A DNA stretch of 64,000 nt from Solobacterium sp. (lineage in GTDB: Bacteria > Bacillota_I > Bacilli_A > Erysipelotrichales > Erysipelotrichaceae): assembly GCA_017941735.1 (NCBI GenBank), contig JAGAVW010000057.1, forward strand, positions 62,001 through 126,000, given 5' to 3'. The position numbers and the translations under genes were made by a program. The notes under the pieces are model-generated. The model was given only the letters and a program-made list of their open reading frames with translations. It searched no databases and was not told the origin of the DNA. Below are positions 1-9,563 of this stretch, in pieces (position 1 is the stretch's first letter; each line of letters opens with the position of its first letter).

Positions 1-3000
1 TTTTTCTCCATATTCAGTTTTAATCCTTATCTCTATATCATCTGCTATCGCTTTATGTGCTTCTCTGCCAAAATTCATCTTAGAAGTGGTTGACCAAATC
101 ACAAGAGAAATCCCATTCGCTTTAAAGAAATCATTTAAATTATCTATCGCTCTATCAAATATGTTTTTATCTTCAGATTCTTGACACGCTTGTTTTGCTC
201 GATCTTCTAATGAACCATGAGCCTTATCAAATAATCCTAAAAACTTAGATGCTCCATTTTTGAGATTGTTTAAAATGTTATTGGTTTTGGAGTTTGCTGT
301 AGTATATTTCTTTGTTTGTGGTTCAATGACGTCTTTTGTTGTTTGTCTAATATCGTTATAAACTTGTACAGCTTCTTTCTTTGCTTCTTCTGCTGTAACG
401 ACACTAGTATTCCCACCTTTTATATAAGAGTATTTAGTGACTTGCTGTTCGATACGTTCTTGTTTTGCGTCGTGTTGATCCCATGCGGCTTGTGCTTCTA
501 TCTTTTGATTATAGGTGGTTTGTACACTTTGACTTACATATTGTTTCGTTTGTGTATATGCTTCAGCTCTTTCATAGGCACGACTATAATCCCTTGTTGG
601 AGTGGTATAAGTAGGTGTAGGAGGTGTTACTATACATCCACCATGATTCTTATAAGATCTAGCTCCGCCTCCATTATCTGCCATCATTACAGATTGATTT
701 AGATAATGTCCACTAGGATCTAGATATTTCTTCGGATTTCTTCTTCCATACGCATAGCGATTTCTACTAGATGGATCATATAATATACCTCGATAACTAT
801 CTTCAATCGTAAAGATATAGATGACTGGATCATAATATCTATTTCTTAAATATACTAATTCACTACTTTCATGATATTCCCCATTATATCCAATCGGGTC
901 ATCATAAGCGTTATATATGTCATAGACATTCTCTCTTTTCCCATAATCTGTATATTCATATTCGGTTTTAATCGTTCCATTATGATTTAAAGTCACTATG
1001 ACCGTATTTTGATAATCATCAATATATTCACTTCGATCAGAAGATATTCTGCCATTGCCAAAAAGATAATTGATATCTTCTTGATTATATTGTTCCGTTA
1101 AAACTTGAACATTGTCATAGGTATAATCATTCACATAGATGATATCTGCGACATCGATATCATGCACGAGACAGATCCCAGGTTCTGCGTGGTAACTAAT
1201 CTCTTCTCCACCCTTTTCTTGGTATGTAGAATAACCTTTGATATGATTCTCTATTGGTAATTCTGGTACTTCTTCATCATAATATTCAACGAGACATAAA
1301 CTGCCATATTCACTTGATGAAGCCACCTTTAATCGATTGATGAGCTTATCCATCTTATCTTCTATGATGTATTCGCCATCAATATAATGTTGTCCTCTAC
1401 GTATAGAATATTGTTTAATGCGGTTATTTAATCCTTCATATGTATATTCATAATAGGCATTATCATAATCTTTTAATCTGATTAAACGATTGAATTCATC
1501 ATATTCATAAGAACGTGTTGCCCCATCATCCCTTTTCTCTAAGGTGCGATTACCATTATCATCATATGTATAGGTATAACTATGTCCATCATGATAAGAT
1601 TTGAAGATTTGATTGGATTCATTATATTCATTTCTGGATGTGGTACTACCATTTGTTACTTCAGATAGATTCCCATCTATTGTCACAATATATTTTGTAA
1701 TACTTGTTTCATTGTCTTTAGTTAGTGTAGAAGAAGTTAATTCATCATTTTCATTATATTCATATGTTTTTGTGCTTGTTTGATCTAATTGTTTCTTGGT
1801 TTCTTTGATTAAACTATTATTCTTATTATATTCATATGAAAGCTCTAAATAAGTCTTTCCATTCGATATGGTTTTCTTATTGGTGATATTTCCATTCGCA
1901 TCATAACGAGTCGATGTAATGATATTGTTGTTTCTTGTTTCTTGGATTTCTCTATTCAATGCGTCATATTCATATTCAACACTTTCTTGATATTTACCTG
2001 AATAGTTTATACTTTGATAATTCCCATTTAAATCATATTCATATTCAACTTTACTTTGATCTTTATAAGTAATACTTTCTACTTCATTATATGGATTATA
2101 TGTATATGTGACCGTATTACCTAATTGGTTTGTACTCAATAAGGAATCTTTTAGATTATATGTAAAAGTCGTTATACCACTATCATCATTCATTTGAGTG
2201 AGATTCCCCATCAAATCATATTCATAAGTAATATGATTCTTCGTTAATAATTGATTCTCTGTATCGTAGTTATAATGAATCTCTTTCCCATTTTTCTGTT
2301 TAAAAGTTACTAAATTGCCATAAATGTCATAGCTATAACTTTCTTTTTTTCTTTGATTGTCTTTGATTTCTATAAGATCATTGGCGTTGTTATATTTATA
2401 AACTGTCTGGGATTTGCCAGTGTATTCTTTTGTTAGTGAGCCTAAGGCGTTATATTCATAATTTGTTGTATATCCTCTTGCGTTTTGTACACTTACTAAA
2501 TTCCCTAAGGCATCATATGTATTTGTAATAAGATGCCCTAAAGGATCTTTTGTCTGTATCACTTGTCCTAATTCATCAATCACATACTTCGTTTGATTTT
2601 GATTTTGATCTAGATAGGATATCACTTCTCCACTTGGACTATATTCATAGCTTTCTTTATTCCCTAAGGCATCTTCTATCTCTATAAGCTCATTTCTTAA
2701 ATTATATGTATACCTTGTTTGATTCCCTTTTGAATCTATTAATACAACTAGATTCCCTAATGAATCATATTCATAACTATTACTTCTTTCATCCTGTATT
2801 GTTTCTTTAATTAATTGCCCTTCTCCATCATATTCATAACTATATTTCGTGCCTAATACATCTATTTTCTCTATTAGTTGATTTTCAGCGTCATAACGAT
2901 ATGTCTCTTTCCCACCATTTGGTTTTATTAGGCTTACTCTATTCCCTTCTTTATCATAACTATAACTAGTTTTCGCACCTAAACTATTTTCTTCAGAAAT

Positions 3001-6000
3001 TAATCTTCCATATGAATCATAAGTATATTTATTTGCGGTGATATCATTCTTTTTAATCTCTGTGATTTGATTCAATGAATTATATGTATATGTTGAAATC
3101 AAGCCTCGCTTGTCTTTTGTCTCAATAAGTTGGTTCTTAGAATTATAAGTGCTTGTTTCGATACTCCCTAATGGATTCTTGATAGATATTGTATTGCCAA
3201 AAAAATCATATTCATAAATATATTCATAACCTAATGAATCTTTCTTTTGAATCATTTGATTCAGTTCATTATAGCTATATATTGTCTTATTTCCTTTAGG
3301 GTCTTTTTCTTCTAAAAGATTGAATCTTTCATCATATGCATATTCATACGCATAACCTCTTTCATTGACTCTCTTTATTAAATTCCTGAAAGAATCATAG
3401 GCGTATTGTTTGTTATAACCTTCGCCATCAATTTCTTTGATTAATAAATTATCTTCATTATATTGATTCTCTTGAATCGTCTTTCCTTCTACGATAGTCT
3501 TTATCAAATTGTAATTTTCATCATAAAGATATTCTGTTTTATAGCCATTATTATTTGTGGTAGATACTAAATTCCCTTCATGGTCTTTTTCATAAATTGT
3601 TTGATTACCTAATCTATTCGTTATACTGATTAGCTGATTATCACTATCATAGTCATAGATGCTGCTTTCACCATTGATCTCTTCTTTAATCAAATTCCCA
3701 TTTTCATCATAGATGGATTCTTTAATATTCCCTAAAGAATCACTTTCTTTGATCACTTGACCATTAGAATCATATTCATATTCTGTTATTAGATTGTGAT
3801 AACTTGTCTTCACTAATCGATTATCTGAATTATATTCATTTGTTCGTTTTTCACCATATAAATCTTTTTCAGTTAATACATTATCAAAATCATCATAGGT
3901 AAACTCTTTTTCTATTTCGTCATTCTTTTTGACTTGGAGTACTCTATGATAAAAATCATATGTGTATTCATAAGTTAAACCACTATTCTCTATCTTTTTA
4001 ATGACTTCATCATTTTCATCATATTCATAGGTTGTGACTAAGCCTCTCTTAGTCTCTTTGAATAATCTTCCATAGGAATCATATTCATATGTCTCAACTT
4101 CTCTATCATGAATCTTTTTGCTTAATAGATTCCCATCAATATCATATTCATAACTCTCTTTGTAACCTAATGGTGAAATACTTGTTAGAAGACGATTCAT
4201 CTGATCATAACTATAAATGGTTTGATTTCCTCTACCGTCTGTATAAGTAATTAAATTAGAATTACCATCATAGATATACGATTGTTTATTCCCATTGGTG
4301 TCTATCTCTGATAACTTATTCCCTACGCCATCATAGGTATAACTTCTAATACTACCATCAGATAAAACTTCTTTGATTAATCGATCACGATTGTCATATT
4401 CAAATCTTGTCTTATCTCCTTTTTTATCTATTTGAGATATGAATCGAATCCCATCATATTCATAAAACTCTTTGTTCCCTAAGGCATCACTTTCTTCTAT
4501 TAAGCGATTCATCGCATTATAAACATAGTTTAGTGTATATTCAGAGTCTTCACTCTTATAACTTAAACTTAATCTATTCCCATTATTGTCATATATATAT
4601 TCTTCTGTGTATTGCTTTGTTTCTTTTTTAGTGAGTCGACCTTCTAAATCATACTCATAGGTGGTGTCACTACCTTTTTCATTTGTCTCTTTAATTAATT
4701 GATTGAGTTTATTATATTCATAACTCTTCTCTAATCCATCATAGCCAATCTCTTTGATAAGATTCCCTAATGAATCATAACTATAAGTTAGAACTTGATT
4801 GCGTTCATTCGTAATACTTTCAATCCCATATGTGTTATATGTATATTTTGTAATATGTCCATTATGGTCTTCTTCTATGATTCTATTTCTACTATCATAC
4901 GAATATGAAATGAAACTATTATCTGGATAAGTAATCTTCACTGTATTTTGATTGCCATCATATTCATAATTTGTAAGATTCCCTAATGGATCTTTTTGAC
5001 TTATTACATTTCCATAAATATCATAGGTATATTTCGTGATATTCCCATTTTCATCTTCTATCGCTGTTTGATTGCCATTCTTATCATATTCATATTTGAT
5101 CGTCGTCCCATCTGGATTCGTTACTAAAACTAATTCATTTCTTTCATTATGATTATAATAAGTGGTATTGCCATATTTGTCGGTGGTGTTTGCTAAAAAA
5201 CCATCTCGATTATAGGCATAACCATAACTACTTCCATCTGGATAATTCACCCCAATGAGCTGATTCTTTTCATTATAGCTATAACTTGTTATATTCCCAT
5301 TTTCATCTGTTTCAGATATTAAATTGCCTTTTTCGTCATATGTTTTATAACTTGTAAAACCTAAACTGTCTGTTGTACTAGTAATCTGATTTATATCGTT
5401 ATATGTGTGGTTGTGTGATTGTCCTTCATTATTTTTATACGTTATTAAATTATGTTTCGCATCATATTCATATTCTTCAATCAATCCGTCATTTCGCTCT
5501 TTCTTAATTAAATCGCGATTCTCATTATAGGTATAAGTATATTCAATCCCTGTTTCATCTTTGAAATACGTTAATAAACCCTTGTCATATCGCTTGATGA
5601 TTTCTTGCTTGTTTGCGTGACTTATCTTTCTCGTGGCTCCATAGTTATCGTATTCATAAATCGTTTGATTCCCATTTGGATCTGTATTAATCGTCTTATT
5701 ATTTTCATACACTGTATGATATACATTTCCTATTCCATCAACCTGTTGTATGACTCGATTTTCTTCATCATACGTATTTGTGATTACCGTATTTCCATTT
5801 CTATCTTTCCATGATAAAACACGATGTCTTTCATCATATTCATAAGAAACTTCATTCCCATTCACATCTTTAAACGCGATTAAATTATCATCTTCATCAT
5901 ATCGATACGTTACTTGTTTCTCATGATACTTAATTCTTGAAATAAGATTATGGTCATTATATTCAAAATGGATGCTTTCCCCATTCTCTAATGTTACCTT

Positions 6001-8778
6001 GCTTAACTGTAATTGTTTATTATATTCAAATGTTTTGGTTTGATGGTTTTTATCTTCTATCTCTCCTAACATCCCATTCTTTAAAAACCGATATACATTT
6101 TGGGTGTCTTGATCTTCTAATATAAAGTGCTCCTCTTCATATCTTAATGCGTATCGATTCGTTATGTCATTCTGATAACTACCATCATTTTCTTGCCTAA
6201 AATAGATCTGTTTGCTGGTGGGTAATAATATGCTTGCTCCGCTACTAGTTACACTTATATAACTGTTTAGATTGTGGCTCCATCCGTACCCAATCTCACT
6301 ATATTCTTCGCTTGCTTTTGAATTGTAAATTCGTTCAAAATGAAATGTCTTCCCTTCAATATTTAATCCAAAATCCTCTGTCTCTATTAGAAAATTGCCG
6401 GTGTTAAAGTTGATTGGCTCATTCCCAAATTCACACTCAACCCCTCTACCTCTTAATAGTCCATCAATCTGCGCCTTCTCATCATTTGATAATGCCTGAA
6501 GCGGATATGCCTTCCCTTTATTCCTTGTGGGCTCTCTTAAAAAGAGTACATTTCCATTTGTAATCAGGCCGTCTTCTAAATTGTTGTCTTCTTTGATTGT
6601 TTCTACTTCTATCCCATAAAAGTTCGCAATCTTCTCTAATATCGTAAATTCCCCAATCTCAATTACTTGAAACCACGTCTTCTTTGTCTCTTCTTTTTCT
6701 TCTTTTCGACAATTTATTTCAACATCATATACGTGATTAATCTTAAATTTTTCTTCCCTTATTAATTCTTCTAATTGATAATTGCTTTCTAATTCATTCC
6801 ACTTATTTGGTACATCAATAATCTCTGGATAAGCAGGATATCGATAAAAATTGTCAAAGCCTTCTATCTTCTTACTATAGATTTCTTCCTCTTTTTCTTT
6901 GATTGTAATGTTGACTTCGGATTCGTATGGCGCTTTTCCATCTATTCCTAGTGCGACAAAGTGTACTAATCCTTCTTGTTTGTTATATTGGACAAATGGC
7001 CGAAGCGCATATGTGAACTCCTCTACCCCCATCCCATCCATGATGTCTGGGTTTTCATAATACTCAATCACCGTTCCAGGATAACGATCACTATGTTCTA
7101 ATCCCATCCCATTTTCATAGTTGTAATATTCTGCGGAATGTAATCGTAACCATTCCTTATCTTGATCTTTTAATAAGAATAATACGCCACTATTTACGCG
7201 CTCTTTTTCGACAACTCCTTTTACATAATCTGTTATGTCAAATTCGATATAATCCGTTTCGTTCCCGTATTCGACAGCTAAACAATTCTCTAAATTGCCT
7301 AATGCGTCACTTACATTGTTGTATACTGCACTGCCAATGTCATAATCACTTGTGATTGTGCACCCATATACCGTATTCCCATTTGATCTTTCATATACTG
7401 GAAAACTCGCAATCGCTTTCTTTATATATTTCCCTTTAAAATCTCCTAGCGTATCACTTCTTACTTTATAAAAACTTACACTATCCCCATACTCTGGGTC
7501 ATTTCCTATATATAACCGTGCGGGTTTAATATCCGTAATCCGCCAATTTAATGCCTCTAAATCAATATTCCCTATTGTGCTATATGGCTCGTTCTGTATG
7601 ACACTTGTATCCATCCCTTCGTGTGCCATCACCTGCCTGAAATCTGGATCAATTACAATTGGATAAACTCGCTCTTCACTCTTCAACCACTCTTCACTTA
7701 CGCGATAAGTGATTTGACTATTTGCGTACTCTAATAAAACCTCTGTTTCATTTCCTTGAGAATCATAGGCTTTTGGCGCGCCAAGCACTAACACGACTTG
7801 TCCTCTTTTATTGCGAATGCAGATTTCGTTCTCAATTACTTCAATATCTCCTCCATCTGCCCATAATTCATAGGTATATGTACTTTGATTTCCAGGCGTA
7901 TTTAAAATGATATCTTCTCTAATATATCCATTGAATACTGTATACTTTATATTTGTTTCATTGCTTAATGGATAGATAATTTGATTCTCATAAACGAGTG
8001 GCTCTTCTACTTGTTTTATCGTTTCTTCAATGACAGTTACTTCTTCATTTTCATATGTAATATCATTACTCTCTTCTGTTTCTTCTACTTCTATTATTGT
8101 TTTTGTTGTATTATACTCCCCATCTTCTTGTGTCTTAATTTCTTCTTGAGTTAGATTCTCTTCTTCTGCTATGGCACCTGCTAGTTCATTATTCTCTTCT
8201 TCTCTACCTTCATAAACGAATTCCGTTTCATACGTGCCTAAAACCGGTCGATAATAGACTTGAATCCCCTCAACTTCTATCCTTATACCTTCTTCAATAT
8301 CTTTTGAATAACTACTTGTTACGGTATTTGTTTCATTAATGTATCCTTCGCTGTTATCTTCTATATTAGTGATAATTGGTTGATAATTCTCACCATCATA
8401 ATAATTCTCCGGTACGCTACTTATGACCATTTGTTTTAAATTGGCATCTTCTTCATTTACGTAGATTGTCGTTATCTCATCAACCGCTGTCTCATAACTG
8501 AATTCTTCTGTTGCGGTTATCCCTACATCCTCTTCTTCATACGAAAACTGCTTTAAATTACTTAAAGACTCTTTTTGGTTGATGATTGGTTTCTGGTTTT
8601 CTGTTTGTTTTTTATCATTAAGATCAATGCCATAATATGGCCCGTATTGATTCTCTAACTCTTTAATTCGCAATAAAGATACAGCACCAATGTCCTGTAC
8701 ACTCTGTCCTAATATTCCAATTGTTAGAAGGCTTATGACCCCTTTTTTAATTTGCTTTATCGGAGAACTCTTTCTCAT
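1..8778 (-). CDS. Giant secreted RHS/YD-repeat protein (3' end beyond left edge)
   Basis: The frame is open from an ATG at 8778 to base 1, giving at least 2,926 residues with no stop seen. The start is supported by AGGAAGG just upstream. In order I see: a signal-peptide-like N-terminus (basic, then a hydrophobic stretch to about residue 30); a Glu/Thr-rich region to about 330; a DNRLRE-type region at about 370-600 (YPIVIDPDF near 372); a LysM-like repeat at about 698-748; a DUF6531-like RHS entry domain at about 775-850 (NFNTGNF, GYGWSHN); about 70 YD repeats of roughly 21 residues at about 916-2450; and a degenerate RHS core ending in DPSGH at residue 2691. About 235 further residues follow and look unrelated to the repeats. 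In the family, YD repeats form a shell enclosing a variable C-terminal toxin or effector, so a polymorphic toxin or surface protein is the natural reading. The C-terminal domain and any immunity gene lie outside the window. Confidence 0.9.
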   Translation of the reverse strand, partial: MRKSSPIKQIKKGVISLLTIGILGQSVQDIGAVSLLRIKELENQYGPYYGIDLNDKKQTENQKPIINQKESLSNLKQFSYEEEDVGITATEEFSYETAVDEITTIYVNEEDANLKQMVISSVPENYYDGENYQPIITNIEDNSEGYINETNTVTSSYSKDIEEGIRIEVEGIQVYYRPVLGTYETEFVYEGREEENNELAGAIAEEENLTQEEIKTQEDGEYNTTKTIIEVEETEESNDITYENEEVTVIEETIKQVEEPLVYENQIIYPLSNETNIKYTVFNGYIREDIILNTPGNQSTYTYELWADGGDIEVIENEICIRNKRGQVVLVLGAPKAYDSQGNETEVLLEYANSQITYRVSEEWLKSEERVYPIVIDPDFRQVMAHEGMDTSVIQNEPYSTIGNIDLEALNWRITDIKPARLYIGNDPEYGDSVSFYKVRSDTLGDFKGKYIKKAIASFPVYERSNGNTVYGCTITSDYDIGSAVYNNVSDALGNLENCLAVEYGNETDYIEFDITDYVKGVVEKERVNSGVLFLLKDQDKEWLRLHSAEYYNYENGMGLEHSDRYPGTVIEYYENPDIMDGMGVEEFTYALRPFVQYNKQEGLVHFVALGIDGKAPYESEVNITIKEKEEEIYSKKIEGFDNFYRYPAYPEIIDVPNKWNELESNYQLEELIREEKFKINHVYDVEINCRKEEKEETKKTWFQVIEIGEFTILEKIANFYGIEVETIKEDNNLEDGLITNGNVLFLREPTRNKGKAYPLQALSNDEKAQIDGLLRGRGVECEFGNEPINFNTGNFLIETEDFGLNIEGKTFHFERIYNSKASEEYSEIGYGWSHNLNSYISVTSSGASILLPTSKQIYFRQENDGSYQNDITNRYALRYEEEHFILEDQDTQNVYRFLKNGMLGEIEDKNHQTKTFEYNKQLQLSKVTLENGESIHFEYNDHNLISRIKYHEKQVTYRYDEDDNLIAFKDVNGNEVSYEYDERHRVLSWKDRNGNTVITNTYDEENRVIQQVDGIGNVYHTVYENNKTINTDPNGNQTIYEYDNYGATRKISHANKQEIIKRYDKGLLTYFKDETGIEYTYTYNENRDLIKKERNDGLIEEYEYDAKHNLITYKNNEGQSHNHTYNDINQITSTTDSLGFTSYKTYDEKGNLISETDENGNITSYSYNEKNQLIGVNYPDGSSYGYAYNRDGFLANTTDKYGNTTYYNHNERNELVLVTNPDGTTIKYEYDKNGNQTAIEDENGNITKYTYDIYGNVISQKDPLGNLTNYEYDGNQNTVKITYPDNSFISYSYDSRNRIIEEDHNGHITKYTYNTYGIESITNERNQVLTYSYDSLGNLIKEIGYDGLEKSYEYNKLNQLIKETNEKGSDTTYEYDLEGRLTKKETKQYTEEYIYDNNGNRLSLSYKSEDSEYTLNYVYNAMNRLIEESDALGNKEFYEYDGIRFISQIDKKGDKTRFEYDNRDRLIKEVLSDGSIRSYTYDGVGNKLSEIDTNGNKQSYIYDGNSNLITYTDGRGNQTIYSYDQMNRLLTSISPLGYKESYEYDIDGNLLSKKIHDREVETYEYDSYGRLFKETKRGLVTTYEYDENDEVIKKIENSGLTYEYTYDFYHRVLQVKKNDEIEKEFTYDDFDNVLTEKDLYGEKRTNEYNSDNRLVKTSYHNLITEYEYDSNGQVIKESDSLGNIKESIYDENGNLIKEEINGESSIYDYDSDNQLISITNRLGNQTIYEKDHEGNLVSTTNNNGYKTEYLYDENYNLIKTIVEGKTIQENQYNEDNLLIKEIDGEGYNKQYAYDSFRNLIKRVNERGYAYEYAYDERFNLLEEKDPKGNKTIYSYNELNQMIQKKDSLGYEYIYEYDFFGNTISIKNPLGSIETSTYNSKNQLIETKDKRGLISTYTYNSLNQITEIKKNDITANKYTYDSYGRLISEENSLGAKTSYSYDKEGNRVSLIKPNGGKETYRYDAENQLIEKIDVLGTKYSYEYDGEGQLIKETIQDERSNSYEYDSLGNLVVLIDSKGNQTRYTYNLRNELIEIEDALGNKESYEYSPSGEVISYLDQNQNQTKYVIDELGQVIQTKDPLGHLITNTYDALGNLVSVQNARGYTTNYEYNALGSLTKEYTGKSQTVYKYNNANDLIEIKDNQRKKESYSYDIYGNLVTFKQKNGKEIHYNYDTENQLLTKNHITYEYDLMGNLTQMNDDSGITTFTYNLKDSLLSTNQLGNTVTYTYNPYNEVESITYKDQSKVEYEYDLNGNYQSINYSGKYQESVEYEYDALNREIQETRNNNIITSTRYDANGNITNKKTISNGKTYLELSYEYNKNNSLIKETKKQLDQTSTKTYEYNENDELTSSTLTKDNETSITKYIVTIDGNLSEVTNGSTTSRNEYNESNQIFKSYHDGHSYTYTYDDNGNRTLEKRDDGATRSYEYDEFNRLIRLKDYDNAYYEYTYEGLNNRIKQYSIRRGQHYIDGEYIIEDKMDKLINRLKVASSSEYGSLCLVEYYDEEVPELPIENHIKGYSTYQEKGGEEISYHAEPGICLVHDIDVADIIYVNDYTYDNVQVLTEQYNQEDINYLFGNGRISSDRSEYIDDYQNTVIVTLNHNGTIKTEYEYTDYGKRENVYDIYNAYDDPIGYNGEYHESSELVYLRNRYYDPVIYIFTIEDSYRGILYDPSSRNRYAYGRRNPKKYLDPSGHYLNQSVMMADNGGGARSYKNHGGCIVTPPTPTYTTPTRDYSRAYERAEAYTQTKQYVSQSVQTTYNQKIEAQAAWDQHDAKQERIEQQVTKYSYIKGGNTSVVTAEEAKKEAVQVYNDIRQTTKDVIEPQTKKYTTANSKTNNILNNLKNGASKFLGLFDKAHGSLEDRAKQACQESEDKNIFDRAIDNLNDFFKANGISLVIWSTTSKMNFGREAHKAIADDIEIRIKTEYGEK

Positions 8779-9247
8779 ATAACCTTCCTAACTCTTTTTC
8801 ATTTTCTTTCGCTATTTCTTTTAAATCTTCTAATTGTTTAATTCCTTCTTCATAATTATTCTCATCGATTACTATCGCTATTTCCTCTATCTTTTTTCCA
8901 TAATAAGAATAGGACTTGATTAGTTCTTTTATTTCTTCGTCTTGTCCATGATATTCATAGCTTTGAAACGTCTTACCTATACTTCGATACTCTTGAATCC
9001 ATTCCTTTTCACATATATTTGGTGCATCATATAAACCTAATAAATATGTCTCATCTCTCTTCATGATTTGTAGGATGCTTTCTTCTTCATTTCCCGCAAT
9101 TGGGGTTGGTTCGCTAGATTGATTATTGGTCGGATTTGCGCAACCAGAACATCCTTTTAATAAAAAAAGTACTATGACACATACCAAAATTACCAGAGTC
9201 GCTATTACACTTCTTTTTAAGCGGCGTGGCTTTTGTTGGCTTGTCAT
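8747..9247 (-). CDS. Small membrane-anchored protein upstream of RHS gene
   Basis: A 166-residue protein with a basic N-terminus, one hydrophobic segment at about residues 13-31, and then KGCSGC. The cysteines could be lipid anchors, but lysine at -2 makes a poor lipobox, so a simple membrane anchor is equally likely. The rest is acidic and charged, probably helical and extracytoplasmic. I do not recognise the family. The start is supported by GGAGG five bases upstream. The gene overlaps the RHS start by 32 bases, so the two are almost certainly co-transcribed and translationally coupled. This suggests a role in anchoring, exporting or folding the RHS protein, but that is inference from position only. 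Confidence 0.8.
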   Translation of the reverse strand: MTSQQKPRRLKRSVIATLVILVCVIVLFLLKGCSGCANPTNNQSSEPTPIAGNEEESILQIMKRDETYLLGLYDAPNICEKEWIQEYRSIGKTFQSYEYHGQDEEIKELIKSYSYYGKKIEEIAIVIDENNYEEGIKQLEDLKEIAKENEKELGRLYEKEFSDKAN

Positions 9248-9277
9248 TGTACCTCCATTTTCCTCTTAATTGGTTAA

Positions 9278-9307
9278 ATTATAGCTAGCTTTTTGGCTGC
9301 TTTTCAA
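9278..9307 (-). promoter_or_regulatory. Sigma-A promoter for the RHS operon
   Basis: Reading the minus strand, TTGAAA (9307-9302) and TATAAT (9283-9278) are separated by 18 bases. The -10 lies about 30 bases before the start of the membrane-anchored protein gene. Confidence 0.7.
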
Positions 9308-9510
9308 GAGGATTTATAGATATTCTTCGAATAATATATACAATAACAAAAAGTGTGCTTTCACAAATACACAAGTTGTAACATTTTATTGTTATTTCAG
9401 CTAACTAATACTTCAAAATAGAGTATTCATAATATATGGATGTTAATAAACATTCAAATAAATTAATGTATTTTATATTTCAAGGATTTATAGAATATAT
9501 CGAATCGATG

Positions 9511-9540
9511 TTCTTAGTACAATTAAAAACATGGTATAAT
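9511..9540 (+). promoter_or_regulatory. Extended -10 promoter for proS
   Basis: A perfect TATAAT at 9535-9540 is preceded by TGG, an extended -10. The -35 region (TTCTTA at 9511-9516) is weak. The start codon lies 23 bases downstream, with AGAGGAA as ribosome binding site. Confidence 0.65.
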
Positions 9541-9563
9541 CGTTAGGAAAAAGAGGAAACGAT

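Larger units (their letters stand above)
9248..9563. other. Divergent intergenic region with two promoters
   Basis: This 316-base AT-rich gap separates the RHS operon from proS. It holds one promoter in each direction, annotated separately. A small inverted repeat (AATACT at 9407-9412, AGTATT at 9422-9427) may be an operator, but it is too short to trust. I see no T-box motif, although proS is a synthetase gene, and no small open frame with a convincing ribosome binding site. Confidence 0.6.

Noticed and set aside
316-5814. Plus-strand frames opposite the RHS gene as possible genes
   Set aside because: They are low-complexity antisense shadows of the YD repeat, rich in Tyr, Ile, Ser and Cys, without ribosome binding sites.
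1400-6060. Regular repeats suggestive of a CRISPR array or satellite
   Set aside because: The 60-66 base period matches the YD protein repeat in frame, and the copies vary in the third codon position.
9248-9563. T-box or riboswitch upstream of proS
   Set aside because: No AGGTGGTACC-like motif and no strong terminator hairpin before the start; the -10 is only 23 bases from the ATG.
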